Shown piece after piece: positions 9,184 to 17,810 of a stretch of 64,000 nucleotides of DNA; position 1 is the stretch's first letter; the number at the start of each line of letters is the position of its first letter. The stretch comes from Lacihabitans soyangensis (GTDB taxonomy: Bacteria; Bacteroidota; Bacteroidia; Cytophagales; Spirosomataceae), in the NCBI RefSeq assembly GCF_024343775.1, contig NZ_RJUF01000181.1, forward strand, positions 1-64,000, in the 5' to 3' direction. Made by a program: the position numbers and the translations under genes. The notes beneath the pieces were generated by a model. The model saw only the letters and a list, made by a program, of their open reading frames with translations. It did no database searches and was not told the origin of the DNA.

Positions 9184-9522
9184 ATGCAAGAAAGACGAAA
9201 AATAAAACCGGAAGAAAAAGCTTTGATTGAGTTTCTATTAAGCAAAGTGGGTCTCAATTCGGAAGAGTATCCAATAGCAGACTTGGTGGATGAATACGAG
9301 GGCTATGTGATGGGAAGCATCGGATTAGGCGACCCCGAACTTGCTCCCTACGCTGGTGATTTAATTCAGGCGAAATACACCGATACAGACGGAAAAGAGG
9401 TGGTCATTACACTTACCATGGATGAAAACGGTCAACTGTTAGATTTAGATTTTTGGAAAGTAGATTTCTCTAAACTGATCACTTATCCAAAACCTGAGAA
9501 TTTATTTTTTGAAGAAGATTAA
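9184..9522 (+). CDS. DUF6984-like hypothetical protein
   Basis: This is a small soluble acidic protein of 112 residues from ATG 9184. An in-frame TTG at 9163 lies inside the -7 box and is rejected as a start. It has no signal or membrane segment. The order helix (EEKALIEFLLSK), GLGDPELAPYAGDLIQAKYTD, then DLDFWKVDFSKLITYP resembles small proteins annotated as DUF6984, whose role is unknown and which are sometimes found near toxin-immunity genes. Nothing adjacent supports such a role here. It is convergent with the giant ThuA protein, with an inverted-repeat element between them. Confidence 0.7.
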   Translation: MQERRKIKPEEKALIEFLLSKVGLNSEEYPIADLVDEYEGYVMGSIGLGDPELAPYAGDLIQAKYTDTDGKEVVITLTMDENGQLLDLDFWKVDFSKLITYPKPENLFFEED

Positions 9523-9533
9523 CAACATAAAAT

Positions 9534-9614
9534 GAAAAAGTATTAGCAGTGGTTTCTGAAACGGTTTACCCAAATCGATACTTGTTTTGTGAAACAAACA
9601 CTACTAATACTTTC
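9534..9614. repeat. Imperfect 18-bp inverted repeat flanking a 45-bp centre
   Basis: Arms at 9534-9551 and 9597-9614 match at 16 of 18 positions when one is reverse-complemented. The 45-bp centre holds another small palindrome, TTGTTT-TGTG-AAACAA (9582-9597). It lies between two convergent genes. It could act as a bidirectional transcription stop or be a tiny non-autonomous element; there is no strong T tract. Confidence 0.6.
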
Positions 9615-9631
9615 TCTAGCCATTTAAGGTT

Positions 9632-12600
9632 TTATTTTACCACTTTCATGGTACCATTCATCAATCTCCAGTGTCCCGGGAATGTACACACATATGGATA
9701 ATTTCCAACCGCTTCTGGGGCTTTGAATGTCAACTTAAAACTTTGATCTGGCGTAACGAGTGGAGTTGAGAATAGGACTTCGGATAATCCTGGCACATAG
9801 TTTTTCTCTGCACCCTTTTCGTCCATCATCATCTTATCGGCGGCTATTCCAACCTTCTCCATTGTTTTTGGCTTCACTATTACCAAATTATGCTGCATAG
9901 CATCTGGGTTCTCAAAGGTCAACTCCACGGTCTGTCCTCGCTTAACTGTAAACTCAGTCAAATCGTATTTCATTGCTTCTCTTATAGCTTTGATTTTAAC
10001 AATTTTAACCTCACCATTTGGTTTTGTATCTTCAATTACTTTCCATGCAGTTAGCAATCTGGTTAGCCTTGTATCAGGTGTTTTGTACAAATTTGTTAGA
10101 TATACCTTATCAGCTGGTTTAACTTTTACATCTTTAAGTCGGTAGTTCCAACCTTCAGAAATAGCTTTTAAAACTGAATTTTTACCTTGTAAATCTAGAT
10201 TCTGAGAACGTTTTATTAAAGCCACCAAAGAATCCACTGGGGCAGTTGAAGCATAAGAACGAATTGATCTCTCTAAAGCAAAAGAATTCATATTTGCAGG
10301 TGCCGAGAAATTAATTTTCTTGCTTGCTGTATTGTTTTTCTTGTTGGCCTCATTTATTTCGTTGTTTTTGTCCATCACCACTCTGAGATTATACTCACCG
10401 ATGATATCAGCTGAAAAAGAGATATTTCCAACCCATGGTCCGTTGATGTTTTTAGAAATAGAAACTGTTTCTCCCGCTTTTATTCCATCTTTATAATTCT
10501 TACTCAATTGATCAATCTTGATTCCCACACCTTCGAAAGTGAGGTCAAGTTGTATCAGTTTTTCAGCAGGTAAATCTTGTGTTCCTTGATTTTTTACATC
10601 TACTACCACTGAAACTCTTTCTCTAGCTGAAGGATTGGCTGGATCGATTTTTATCTCTGAAATCACCAAATCAACACCCTCTACTTTTGTTTCTGCCTTG
10701 GCCTCATGCATCATTTTGCTGTGGTCATGAGCCATGGGAGCTGCTGCCACTGGCTTAGCCGCTTTTGCTACCTTAAGCTGATTCGAGAAATGCTTTTTCA
10801 TTAGTTTGCCGTTGTTTGCTGACAATACGGTAGCAAATGCATCTGGCAACCATCTGTCTTCCACTTCGTTAGACTTGGCCATTCTTTCGAAAAATACCTT
10901 CTCTGCTGCGGCGTTTAGTGGAGATTTTGAAAGTAGTAAAAGGGTATTCAAAACTACCAGTGGTTCTTCGTCATTTAGAAGGTCGTTTTTGATGACAGTT
11001 TCAACAGATTTTGCAGAAAAATCCATAACTTTTAATCCATTTTTGCGAACATCAGCAGAAGTATGATTTAATGCAATGTCAATCACATTTTGGTCAATAG
11101 CATTTAGACCTTTCAATGTCCAAAGAGCATGAATAGCAGGAGCATTGATACCAATTTCATCCAAAGTTTGGTCCTTCAAAATTTCGATTAATGCCGGAAC
11201 TACATCTTTTTGGCCTCTTTCAACCAATAGTCTTTGGGCCTGCATTCTCCAAAACATATTATCGTTTTTCAACGTGGCTAACAGTTGAGCACTATTATTT
11301 TTAGAAAGTGTTATCGGAGTATATGCAGGAGCCTCCTTGGCCGAAACTCGATAAATTCTACCGTGTGTAAAATCTCTCAAGTCCGTTTCGTATGCATTTC
11401 CTGCTCCGTTTTTGAAGTCTTTAGGCACTGGATTGTGCTGAATAATGTAACTGTACCAGTCTGCCACCCAAACCGCACCGTCCGGACCTGTCTCTGCAAA
11501 AACGGGAGAAAACCATTCATCGGCTCCAGCCATGAGATTGAAACTTTCTTTATCGAAATAATCAGTACCTTTTTTAATCAAATTGTTCTGGTGTAGCACA
11601 TGACCTGTTGGTTCTGCTACGAAGGCCATTTTGTTCCAATATTTTTTTGGAAATGCCCTTGCCGTGTAAAAATTATGTCCGGCAGCGGCAGTAAAACCAC
11701 CAAATGCATCAACTTGTCTTACTTTTGGAGTAATTGGTTTCATATCGCGATGCGTATCCGTGCTTCTACTTCCATTGTCCACATTATTTTTTGAACTAAA
11801 ATAACTGTGTGGAATGGCCATATACCAGCCGTGAGAGTTGTTGGCCGTTGAACCAAAAACATCGTTGGTTTCATTAAAACTCATACCCCAGGTATTGTTT
11901 GAAGTAGTTGTCATCCATTCCATCTTACTGCCATCAGGCAAAAATCTGAAAAATGCCTGGCCAAACTTTAAAGAATCTGTTTGCGGTAGTTTGCCGTTAA
12001 ACCCAGAATAGCCTACACAACCCCAAATCCAGTTATCGAAGCCATAATGGAGATTAGAGGGTCCAGCATGTGTATCAAAAGTACCAAATCCAGTGAATAA
12101 AACTTTCTTTACATCGGCTTTATCGTCGCCGTCCGTGTCTTGTAAAAATAACATATCGGGTGCCTGCGAAACCACTAAGCCGCCATTGGCGAAGACCATT
12201 CCTGTGGGAATACTCAGGCCGTCCGCCCATTTTGTAAATTTATCAGCCTTACCATCTTTATCTGTGTCTTCGCACATTAAAATATAATCGGTACCTCCTT
12301 CTGGTTTTCTTTCGTTGGGATAATCTTTGGTGATCAACACAAACAATCTGCCTTTTTCATCCCATGTAAGTGCAATGGGGTGCATCACATTCGGTTCTGC
12401 AGCAAACATTTCCAACTTAAAATCTACCGGAATCTGAATATGCTTCATAGATTCCTCAGGCGTAAGGGGAAACTGCTGAAGTTGAGGCCCGGGACGTTGC
12501 TCGTAGTTAGGTAATTTGGCTTCACGATATTTGAAAGGCTCGGGATTTCGGTCATTATAAGCAGCAAGAGCCTCATCGTTTACAGCCCATAAAATTGCTC

Positions 12601-13276
12601 TGTAAAGCATTTCTTGGAACCCATCGTTTGACCAAGTTCGGTCATCGTGTCCGTAGGCCGTATAAAAAACTCTGCCTTTTCCATGCGTTCTTGTCCATGT
12701 ATAAGGCTCGATTTTGGTATCTGGTTTATCTTTAAATTGGTCAGCTTTAATTTCTCTTGTGGCCAAAATATTATTGTCCGCCTCCAATTTTGTATGCAAG
12801 TATGTTTCATCAAAAACCGTGAAAGGTTTCAGACCTTGCATAATTGGATGGTTTGACTGAACGGTTTGGGTGGTAATGGAATCCATGGTGTGTCTCCAAA
12901 ACTGCCCTCCTACTAACTTTATAAATTCTGGCGAGTTTCTAAAACAATAAGAAGCACAATGTATGGGCAAAAAACCTTTCCCAGAGGCCACAAAGTCAAG
13001 CAATGCTTTCTCTTGTGATGTACTGATTTCGTCCCAATTGGCAAAAAGCATCAAAGCATCATATTTGCCCAATGTTTTTGAGTTTAAATCGCTCAAGTCA
13101 TCGGTATAAGTTACGTTAATGCCTTTAGGCCCTAAAGCAGCCATCAAAGACGGCACTCTTTCGATGGGTCGGTGATGACCGTTGTCTCCAAGAAAAAGCA
13201 CCTCAAGCCTTCTCGCTTTTTGAGCAAAAGTTGAAACGAACGAAATGGTAAATAGAAAAATGAGTATTTTTCTCAT
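9632..13276 (-). CDS. ThuA / PVC-type dehydrogenase / CARDB / cupredoxin fusion protein
   Basis: This 1214-residue exported protein has a signal peptide at about 1-19. The domains in order are a ThuA glutamine-amidotransferase-like domain (22-235), a PVC-type sugar dehydrogenase propeller (about 280-640, with several calcium-type loops such as DTDKDGKAD), HEAT-like repeats (680-850), a CARDB-like beta domain (about 890-1010) and a C-terminal azurin-like cupredoxin (about 1105-1214). The copper ligands are readable as H1129, C1197, H1202 and M1206. There is no CxxCH, so electrons would pass to copper rather than haem c, unlike the paralogue at 41872-44859. It is the last gene of an operon with a Gfo/Idh/MocA enzyme and a sugar isomerase, which suggests periplasmic oxidation of a sugar or glycoside. 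Confidence 0.85.
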   Translation of the reverse strand: MRKILIFLFTISFVSTFAQKARRLEVLFLGDNGHHRPIERVPSLMAALGPKGINVTYTDDLSDLNSKTLGKYDALMLFANWDEISTSQEKALLDFVASGKGFLPIHCASYCFRNSPEFIKLVGGQFWRHTMDSITTQTVQSNHPIMQGLKPFTVFDETYLHTKLEADNNILATREIKADQFKDKPDTKIEPYTWTRTHGKGRVFYTAYGHDDRTWSNDGFQEMLYRAILWAVNDEALAAYNDRNPEPFKYREAKLPNYEQRPGPQLQQFPLTPEESMKHIQIPVDFKLEMFAAEPNVMHPIALTWDEKGRLFVLITKDYPNERKPEGGTDYILMCEDTDKDGKADKFTKWADGLSIPTGMVFANGGLVVSQAPDMLFLQDTDGDDKADVKKVLFTGFGTFDTHAGPSNLHYGFDNWIWGCVGYSGFNGKLPQTDSLKFGQAFFRFLPDGSKMEWMTTTSNNTWGMSFNETNDVFGSTANNSHGWYMAIPHSYFSSKNNVDNGSRSTDTHRDMKPITPKVRQVDAFGGFTAAAGHNFYTARAFPKKYWNKMAFVAEPTGHVLHQNNLIKKGTDYFDKESFNLMAGADEWFSPVFAETGPDGAVWVADWYSYIIQHNPVPKDFKNGAGNAYETDLRDFTHGRIYRVSAKEAPAYTPITLSKNNSAQLLATLKNDNMFWRMQAQRLLVERGQKDVVPALIEILKDQTLDEIGINAPAIHALWTLKGLNAIDQNVIDIALNHTSADVRKNGLKVMDFSAKSVETVIKNDLLNDEEPLVVLNTLLLLSKSPLNAAAEKVFFERMAKSNEVEDRWLPDAFATVLSANNGKLMKKHFSNQLKVAKAAKPVAAAPMAHDHSKMMHEAKAETKVEGVDLVISEIKIDPANPSARERVSVVVDVKNQGTQDLPAEKLIQLDLTFEGVGIKIDQLSKNYKDGIKAGETVSISKNINGPWVGNISFSADIIGEYNLRVVMDKNNEINEANKKNNTASKKINFSAPANMNSFALERSIRSYASTAPVDSLVALIKRSQNLDLQGKNSVLKAISEGWNYRLKDVKVKPADKVYLTNLYKTPDTRLTRLLTAWKVIEDTKPNGEVKIVKIKAIREAMKYDLTEFTVKRGQTVELTFENPDAMQHNLVIVKPKTMEKVGIAADKMMMDEKGAEKNYVPGLSEVLFSTPLVTPDQSFKLTFKAPEAVGNYPYVCTFPGHWRLMNGTMKVVK

Positions 13277-13287
13277 TAGTTTTTTAT

Positions 13288-14412
13288 TTAAATGTTGAAA
13301 AAATCTGGTACTCGTATAATTTCACCTCCTTGCATGGCTGATTCGTGGGCCAAAATACCTACGGAAGTCCAATTAGCAGATTGAGCAGCATTTGGAAAAG
13401 GATCACGATCTTCGACCAATGCAGTTAAAAATTCGTGAGCCAAATGTGGATGCGAACCACCATGACCGCCACCTTGGGCAAAACTCAAATGTGTATTTTC
13501 GTCGTGATCATAAACACCTTTCCCTGTAAAAGATTGGATTTCTTTGGGTAAAAGGTGTGCATAATCTGGCGTTTCTACTTTTTCAGGAATCTCAGGCTCA
13601 GGTTTTTTAGCGGTATGAATTACATTTGGTTCGCCTTCAATCAATGCCCACTCAAATGATTTTTTCGAACCATAAACCTCAAAACTTTCACGATACTGAC
13701 GAGCTACATCAAAAAGTGACCGATACACGTATGCACTCAAGTCGCTGTTTTTGAACTTTATATGAGCCGATTCTACTGCAAAAGGCGAGTTATGAATCTT
13801 TACCAAATCTTCTGAAATAGTACCTGACCCAAAGCAAGAGACATACTCCGCTTCCAGTTTTAGCAAGCCCGCCACTGGACCAACACAGTGTGTGGCATAG
13901 TGCATGGGTGGTAAGCCTGGCCAGTAGTCAGGCCAACCTTCCATGTCTTGTTGATGGGAAGCTTTTAGAAATTGAACCTTTCCTAATTCTCCTTTTTCGT
14001 ACAATTCCTTGACAAACAAAAACTCGCGAGCATAAACCACGGTCTCCATCATCATATATTTTTTGCCTGTTTCCTGAGTAGCCTTCACAATTTTCATGCA
14101 GTCTTCTACGCTGGTAGCCATTGGCACTGTACATGCCACGTGCTTGCCTGCATATAGAGCTTTCAAAGACTGTTCAGCATGATTTGGAATGGGCGAATTG
14201 ATGTGAACTGCATCAATATCAGGGTCATTGAGTAGTTCGTCGTAATCAGAATAGCGTTTTTCAATTCCGAATGTGTCACCAATTTTATTGAGATTCTCAA
14301 CATTTCGTTGGCAAATGGCATACATGTTAGCGTTTGGATGACGCTGATAAATTGGAATAAATTCCGCTCCAAATCCTAGGCCTACAATGGCGATGTTTAT
14401 TTTTTTACTCAT
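13288..14412 (-). CDS. Gfo/Idh/MocA family oxidoreductase
   Basis: This 374-residue cytoplasmic NAD(P)-dependent sugar oxidoreductase has the nucleotide motif GLGFGAEF near residues 12-19. The lysine normally found in the EKP motif is replaced here: the region reads KHVACTVPMATS (about residues 89-100). GGGHGGSHPHLAHEF near residue 325 is a conserved His-rich part of this branch. Its start codon overlaps the stop of the upstream isomerase gene by four bases, so the two are translationally coupled, and the ThuA fusion follows 11 bases downstream. The three probably process one sugar. The missing catalytic lysine may mean a changed chemistry. Confidence 0.85.
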   Translation of the reverse strand: MSKKINIAIVGLGFGAEFIPIYQRHPNANMYAICQRNVENLNKIGDTFGIEKRYSDYDELLNDPDIDAVHINSPIPNHAEQSLKALYAGKHVACTVPMATSVEDCMKIVKATQETGKKYMMMETVVYAREFLFVKELYEKGELGKVQFLKASHQQDMEGWPDYWPGLPPMHYATHCVGPVAGLLKLEAEYVSCFGSGTISEDLVKIHNSPFAVESAHIKFKNSDLSAYVYRSLFDVARQYRESFEVYGSKKSFEWALIEGEPNVIHTAKKPEPEIPEKVETPDYAHLLPKEIQSFTGKGVYDHDENTHLSFAQGGGHGGSHPHLAHEFLTALVEDRDPFPNAAQSANWTSVGILAHESAMQGGEIIRVPDFFNI

Positions 14413-15242
14413 TTTATTATACTTTTAAGATATTCATAACTGTCTTTCATTAACTGTTCTTCTGATTCAAACATTTTCCGCCAGATGTTTGCGGCTGCAA
14501 GCTTTTCACTAAAAGCTTCAATGCTCAACATTCCATCATAATTGATGGATTTTAGGGCTTCTATGACTTCCGGAATTTCTACTCTGCCTTGGCCTAAAGT
14601 TCCTCTGTCATTTTCAGAAAGTTGTACATGCACCAACTTCTCCCCTATTTTTTTGATGGCTTCAGCCATGTTTTTCTCCTCTATATTGGCATGAAAAGTA
14701 TCAAACATGATTTTACATGCTGGGTGATTTACATAATTTACCAATTCCAACAATTCATCGGCACAAGATACCAGATAGCTCTCAAAGCGGTTTAAATATT
14801 CCAAACCAAGCGTAATTCCCAAACTATCTGCATATTCGGCTAAATCCCAAAGTCCTTCTTTGGCCCAAAGTTTTTCTTGTGAAGTAGCTTTTGAGCCAGT
14901 AAAAACTCCTAAAGCGGAGTGATAAGGTCCGGTTAGAAGGTCTGAGCCCAATATCATAGCACAATCCAAGGCTTTTTTATTACGTTCGAGGGTATTTTTC
15001 CTCTCTTGTGGATCTTGACTGATAAAACTTTCTCCCGGTCCATTTATGGTAACGGCAACTCTCGCCAGCCCAAGTTCATCTAGTTTTTTTCTCCATGCGT
15101 ACCAATGCTCTGGGTTTGTATTGAATATCGGAACTTCAACGCCATCGTAGCCGATTTCTTTTATTTGTTCCAATACTGGAAATAAACGCTCGTCTATTTC
15201 GGTACCCCAAAGTAGCAGGTTCATTCCTAATTTGTTCTTCAT
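14409..15242 (-). CDS. Sugar phosphate isomerase/epimerase (AP-endonuclease-2-like TIM barrel)
   Basis: This 277-residue protein has the Xyl-isomerase-like TIM barrel fold. GYDGVEVPIF at the N-terminus, GLEYLNRFESYLV in the middle, IMFDTFHANIEE and HVQLSENDRGTLGQG, then YDGMLSIEAFSE carry the usual metal-binding Glu, Asp, His and Glu residues. The pattern is closest to D-tagatose/psicose 3-epimerases. It is the first gene of the operon and overlaps the next by four bases. The AraC regulator reads away on the other strand 135 bases upstream. Together these suggest a pathway for a keto sugar released in the periplasm. Confidence 0.85.
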   Translation of the reverse strand: MKNKLGMNLLLWGTEIDERLFPVLEQIKEIGYDGVEVPIFNTNPEHWYAWRKKLDELGLARVAVTINGPGESFISQDPQERKNTLERNKKALDCAMILGSDLLTGPYHSALGVFTGSKATSQEKLWAKEGLWDLAEYADSLGITLGLEYLNRFESYLVSCADELLELVNYVNHPACKIMFDTFHANIEEKNMAEAIKKIGEKLVHVQLSENDRGTLGQGRVEIPEVIEALKSINYDGMLSIEAFSEKLAAANIWRKMFESEEQLMKDSYEYLKSIIK

Positions 15243-15377
15243 AAGTGTATAGTCTATTTAAGTACAATATTATAGAAGAAAATTGCAATTTTGTTCCTTA
15301 ATCTTTGCCACTACTTCCAGTATTTTGACTATTTTTGTTTTAATTCTAAATTTGTCGAACAAAAAACTGTACCTATT

Positions 15378-16244
15378 ATGCCAGTTGTTCTTGAAAAAAA
15401 CGTTGGAAGTCAACAAGAATCCGTCACGGTGCTGAGCTTGAAGGAAAACTTCTTTGATCCCAACTGGCATTTTCATCCTCATTATCAACTATTTACAGTT
15501 TTAGAAGGAACTGGTACGAGGTTTATCGGCGATAGCATTCAATATTTCGAGCCTGGTGACACCGTATTTCTCGGGCCAAATCTTCCGCATCTTTGGAGAA
15601 GTGATAAAATCTACTTTGAAAACAACTCCGAACTCAAAACCCATGGTATCGTACTTTATTTCACTGAGGATTTTCTAGGTAAAGATTTTTTCGGAAAATT
15701 CGAGATGGCGGGCTTGAAGGTCTTTTTAGAAAATTCAAATAGAGGCATGGTTTGGTCAGGAAAAACACAAGGCCTAATTGTTGAAAAACTTCTTGAATTG
15801 GTGAATATTAAAGGTTTTAAACGAATCTTGTCTCTACTTGATTTGCTTCATTTCCTTTCACAATCAAAAGACTATCAGTTTATTACAAACGAAAACTACA
15901 CCAATTTGCACAAACTCTCAGAAACCGAACGTATGCAAAAAGTGTATGAATATGTGAGTAAAAATTTTAAGGAAAGTATTAAGCTGGGCGATATTGCTGA
16001 AAAAGTAAATATGAGTGAGGCTGCGTTTTGTAGATATTTTAAGAAACGTACCAACAGATCATTCGTCGATTTTGTGAATGAGATTCGTGTCGGAAATGCT
16101 TGTAAGCTACTCAGTCAAAACAAAATGAATGTATCTGAAATATGCTATGACAGCGGCTTCAATACCATTTCGAATTTCAACTTTCACTTTAAAAAAATAG
16201 TCGGAAAAACGCCTTCAGAATACGCCAGAGAGTTGAAAAATTAG
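15378..16244 (+). CDS. AraC-family transcriptional regulator
   Basis: This regulator has 288 residues from ATG 15378. An upstream in-frame extension to 15291 is hydrophobic and overlaps an AATCTTTG -7-like box at 15300-15307, so it is rejected. The N-terminal half is a cupin sensor domain (DPNWHFHPHYQLF, then FEPGDTVFLGPNLPHLW). The C-terminal 100 residues hold two helix-turn-helix motifs (LGDIAEKVNMSEAAFCRYF, and ISEICYDSGF-like VSEICYDSGF). It is divergent from the isomerase operon and most likely controls it in response to a sugar. Its stop is two bases from that of the convergent VF530-like gene. Confidence 0.88.
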   Translation: MPVVLEKNVGSQQESVTVLSLKENFFDPNWHFHPHYQLFTVLEGTGTRFIGDSIQYFEPGDTVFLGPNLPHLWRSDKIYFENNSELKTHGIVLYFTEDFLGKDFFGKFEMAGLKVFLENSNRGMVWSGKTQGLIVEKLLELVNIKGFKRILSLLDLLHFLSQSKDYQFITNENYTNLHKLSETERMQKVYEYVSKNFKESIKLGDIAEKVNMSEAAFCRYFKKRTNRSFVDFVNEIRVGNACKLLSQNKMNVSEICYDSGFNTISNFNFHFKKIVGKTPSEYARELKN

Positions 16245-16246
16245 TT

Positions 16247-16456
16247 CTATGCCTTTTTTTTAATTTCTTTGATATACAATTGCTCCACTTTTGTTCTGGC
16301 CCACGGTGTTTTTCGGAGAAATGTCAAGCTCGATTTTACGCTTGCATCAAATTTGAAACAGTTGACTTTTACTTCTGCGTACATGGCTTCCCAGCCAAGG
16401 TTTTCTATCAAATAGATTAAAATTTTTTCGAGCGTGACGCCGTGTAATGGATCCAT
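16247..16456 (-). CDS. VF530 (DUF2132) family protein
   Basis: This 69-residue basic protein opens with MDPLHGVTLEKIL and contains LGWEAMYAEVKVNCF and SSLTFLRKTPWARTKVE, the signature of the VF530/DUF2132 family. Members are small helical proteins proposed to bind DNA on structural grounds; their role is not established. It is the third gene of the operon, with its start codon directly abutting the stop of the DUF3307 gene. The neighbouring SatD-like regulator and DUF3307 protein are its likely functional partners. Confidence 0.82.
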   Translation of the reverse strand: MDPLHGVTLEKILIYLIENLGWEAMYAEVKVNCFKFDASVKSSLTFLRKTPWARTKVEQLYIKEIKKKA

Positions 16457-17161
16457 TTATATCAATTTTAAAAGTTTTTGATAACCTAAGGCAATTCCAA
16501 TCGCTATTCCGAAGCTCAATAGTGTACCTATCAGTATATATTCTGTTAGCCTAACTTCATGGCTTTTGGTCAAGTCTCCAAACCTAAAAACAGACTTGGC
16601 AGCCAATAAAAAACCTACGCCTTCCCAATGGTTCAAAACGATAAATACAAAAACCAGAATCCGCTCCATCATTCCGATGTATTTACCTGCTGCGTTGGTG
16701 GTTTCGTTTTCTTGTTTCCATTTAGAAATCAATATCTTTATAACCACAGAGGCTACGTAGCTTATTGATATAAAAGCTATTAATAGTAATAATACTTTTG
16801 CCTTAAATGCCTGAGAAAAGTCAACTTGGAAAGAGAAATATAGCTTGGTTATTAAAAATATTACGAAGAAATGTAAGGCTTGGTCTATAAAAAACAATAT
16901 TCTTGTCTCTATTTTCTTTCTCAAAAGAAGCTTTCCCAAATCAATCACATAATGTGAAATCGGAATTAAAATCAATGCCGCCCAATATTTAAAGTCGAAC
17001 GCTAAAACCAACAAAAGCAATACAAAATGTATCAATACATGAAAATAGAGATACTTCGACCTGTACGTTTTACGATTTTTGTGCTCAATCCATTTGTCTG
17101 GTTGCAACATAAAATCTCCTAAAAGATGTGCGAGAGTGAGTTTTAATACCCAAGCTATCAT
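16457..17161 (-). CDS. DUF3307 integral membrane protein
   Basis: This 234-residue membrane protein has about six hydrophobic segments. The N-terminal LTLAHLLGDFMLQPDKW and the later HVLIHF and ISHYVIDLGKL carry the conserved histidines and aspartates of DUF3307. Those His and Asp residues lie at the ends of membrane segments and could bind a metal, but the function is unknown. It overlaps the upstream SatD-like gene by four bases (ATGA) and abuts VF530. DUF3307 and SatD genes are often paired in genomes, which suggests one system. Confidence 0.85.
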   Translation of the reverse strand: MIAWVLKLTLAHLLGDFMLQPDKWIEHKNRKTYRSKYLYFHVLIHFVLLLLVLAFDFKYWAALILIPISHYVIDLGKLLLRKKIETRILFFIDQALHFFVIFLITKLYFSFQVDFSQAFKAKVLLLLIAFISISYVASVVIKILISKWKQENETTNAAGKYIGMMERILVFVFIVLNHWEGVGFLLAAKSVFRFGDLTKSHEVRLTEYILIGTLLSFGIAIGIALGYQKLLKLI

Positions 17162-17760
17162 AATTCATTGATTTTGAGTTTATAATAATCCATAAGTTTA
17201 TGAAGCTCGTCGTAGCCGCCTCTTTTCAATCCCTCACTTATAGTTCCTTGGGCCGTTTTGTTTAGCATATTAGCCAACTCTTTTTGATTGGCCGTCGGGT
17301 TTTCAATTTTGAGTTTGATCAATTTAGCAGCGGTTTCCGTCCACCTATCTATGGTAAGCGAGGCCAACTCTATCATTAAATTCAGTGTGGCGTTCAAGTC
17401 CTTATTGGGTGTTTTTATTGCCAGTGTTTGTTTTTTTAGCTCCTCAAAGCATTCGCCCGAGTTCAAAAAAGCAGTGCCGTTGGATTCCGTAATTTTGGCG
17501 GCTGGATAGGTGATTTCTCCCAGGCCGATTCCTATCCTAACGTCCAAGTCTTTCCATTGTTTTATCTCTGCTTTTATTAGAAGTGCCGCCATGAGGGCGT
17601 CTTCAGGCTTGGTATTTAGCTGAAAACTATCACCCCTGAATATCTCCCAATTCTTTGGCTCCTTACCGTACTTTTTGAGCACTTTTTTCAAGGCTGGCAT
17701 CCATTCATTGGGCTCTACCTGCCTTGAGTTTATCAAGTCTCCTGTTATTATTGCTTCCAT
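17158..17760 (-). CDS. SatD-family protein: cyclase-like domain plus helix-turn-helix
   Basis: This is a 200-residue protein of the SatD family. What I see is GDLINSR at residues 7-13, RGDSF at 42-46, a helix, RIGIGLGEI at 75-83 and FLNSGECFEEL at 98-108. That order matches class III nucleotide cyclases (metal Asp, GD motif, RIGI-x-GE, then the N of the NxAxRLE motif). Residues 153-182 (NPTANQKELANMLNKTAQGT and onward) form a helix-turn-helix. I infer a nucleotide-sensing or degenerate cyclase domain that controls DNA binding. It heads the operon with DUF3307 and VF530. A full-consensus promoter lies 18-48 bases upstream, with four palindromes beyond it. Catalytic activity is unproven. Confidence 0.8.
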   Translation of the reverse strand: MEAIITGDLINSRQVEPNEWMPALKKVLKKYGKEPKNWEIFRGDSFQLNTKPEDALMAALLIKAEIKQWKDLDVRIGIGLGEITYPAAKITESNGTAFLNSGECFEELKKQTLAIKTPNKDLNATLNLMIELASLTIDRWTETAAKLIKLKIENPTANQKELANMLNKTAQGTISEGLKRGGYDELHKLMDYYKLKINEL

Positions 17761-17777
17761 AATATTTGAAAAACATC

Positions 17778-17808
17778 CAAATATAATACCAGAAAGCTTA
17801 TTTTCAAA
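17778..17808 (-). promoter_or_regulatory. Full-consensus promoter of the satD-like operon
   Basis: On the minus strand TTTG (17808-17805) and TATATTTG (17785-17778) are separated by exactly 19 bp, an exact match to the Bacteroidota primary-sigma consensus. Transcription should begin about ten bases before the ATG at 17760. Confidence 0.8.
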
Positions 17809-17810
17809 AA

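Noticed and set aside
10806-12856. Several plus-strand frames inside the ThuA fusion gene
   Set aside because: They are shadows opposite a continuous 1214-codon gene with clear domains.
15291-15377. Longer start of the AraC regulator
   Set aside because: It lies over a -7-like box and is an unusual Phe/Tyr-rich extension.
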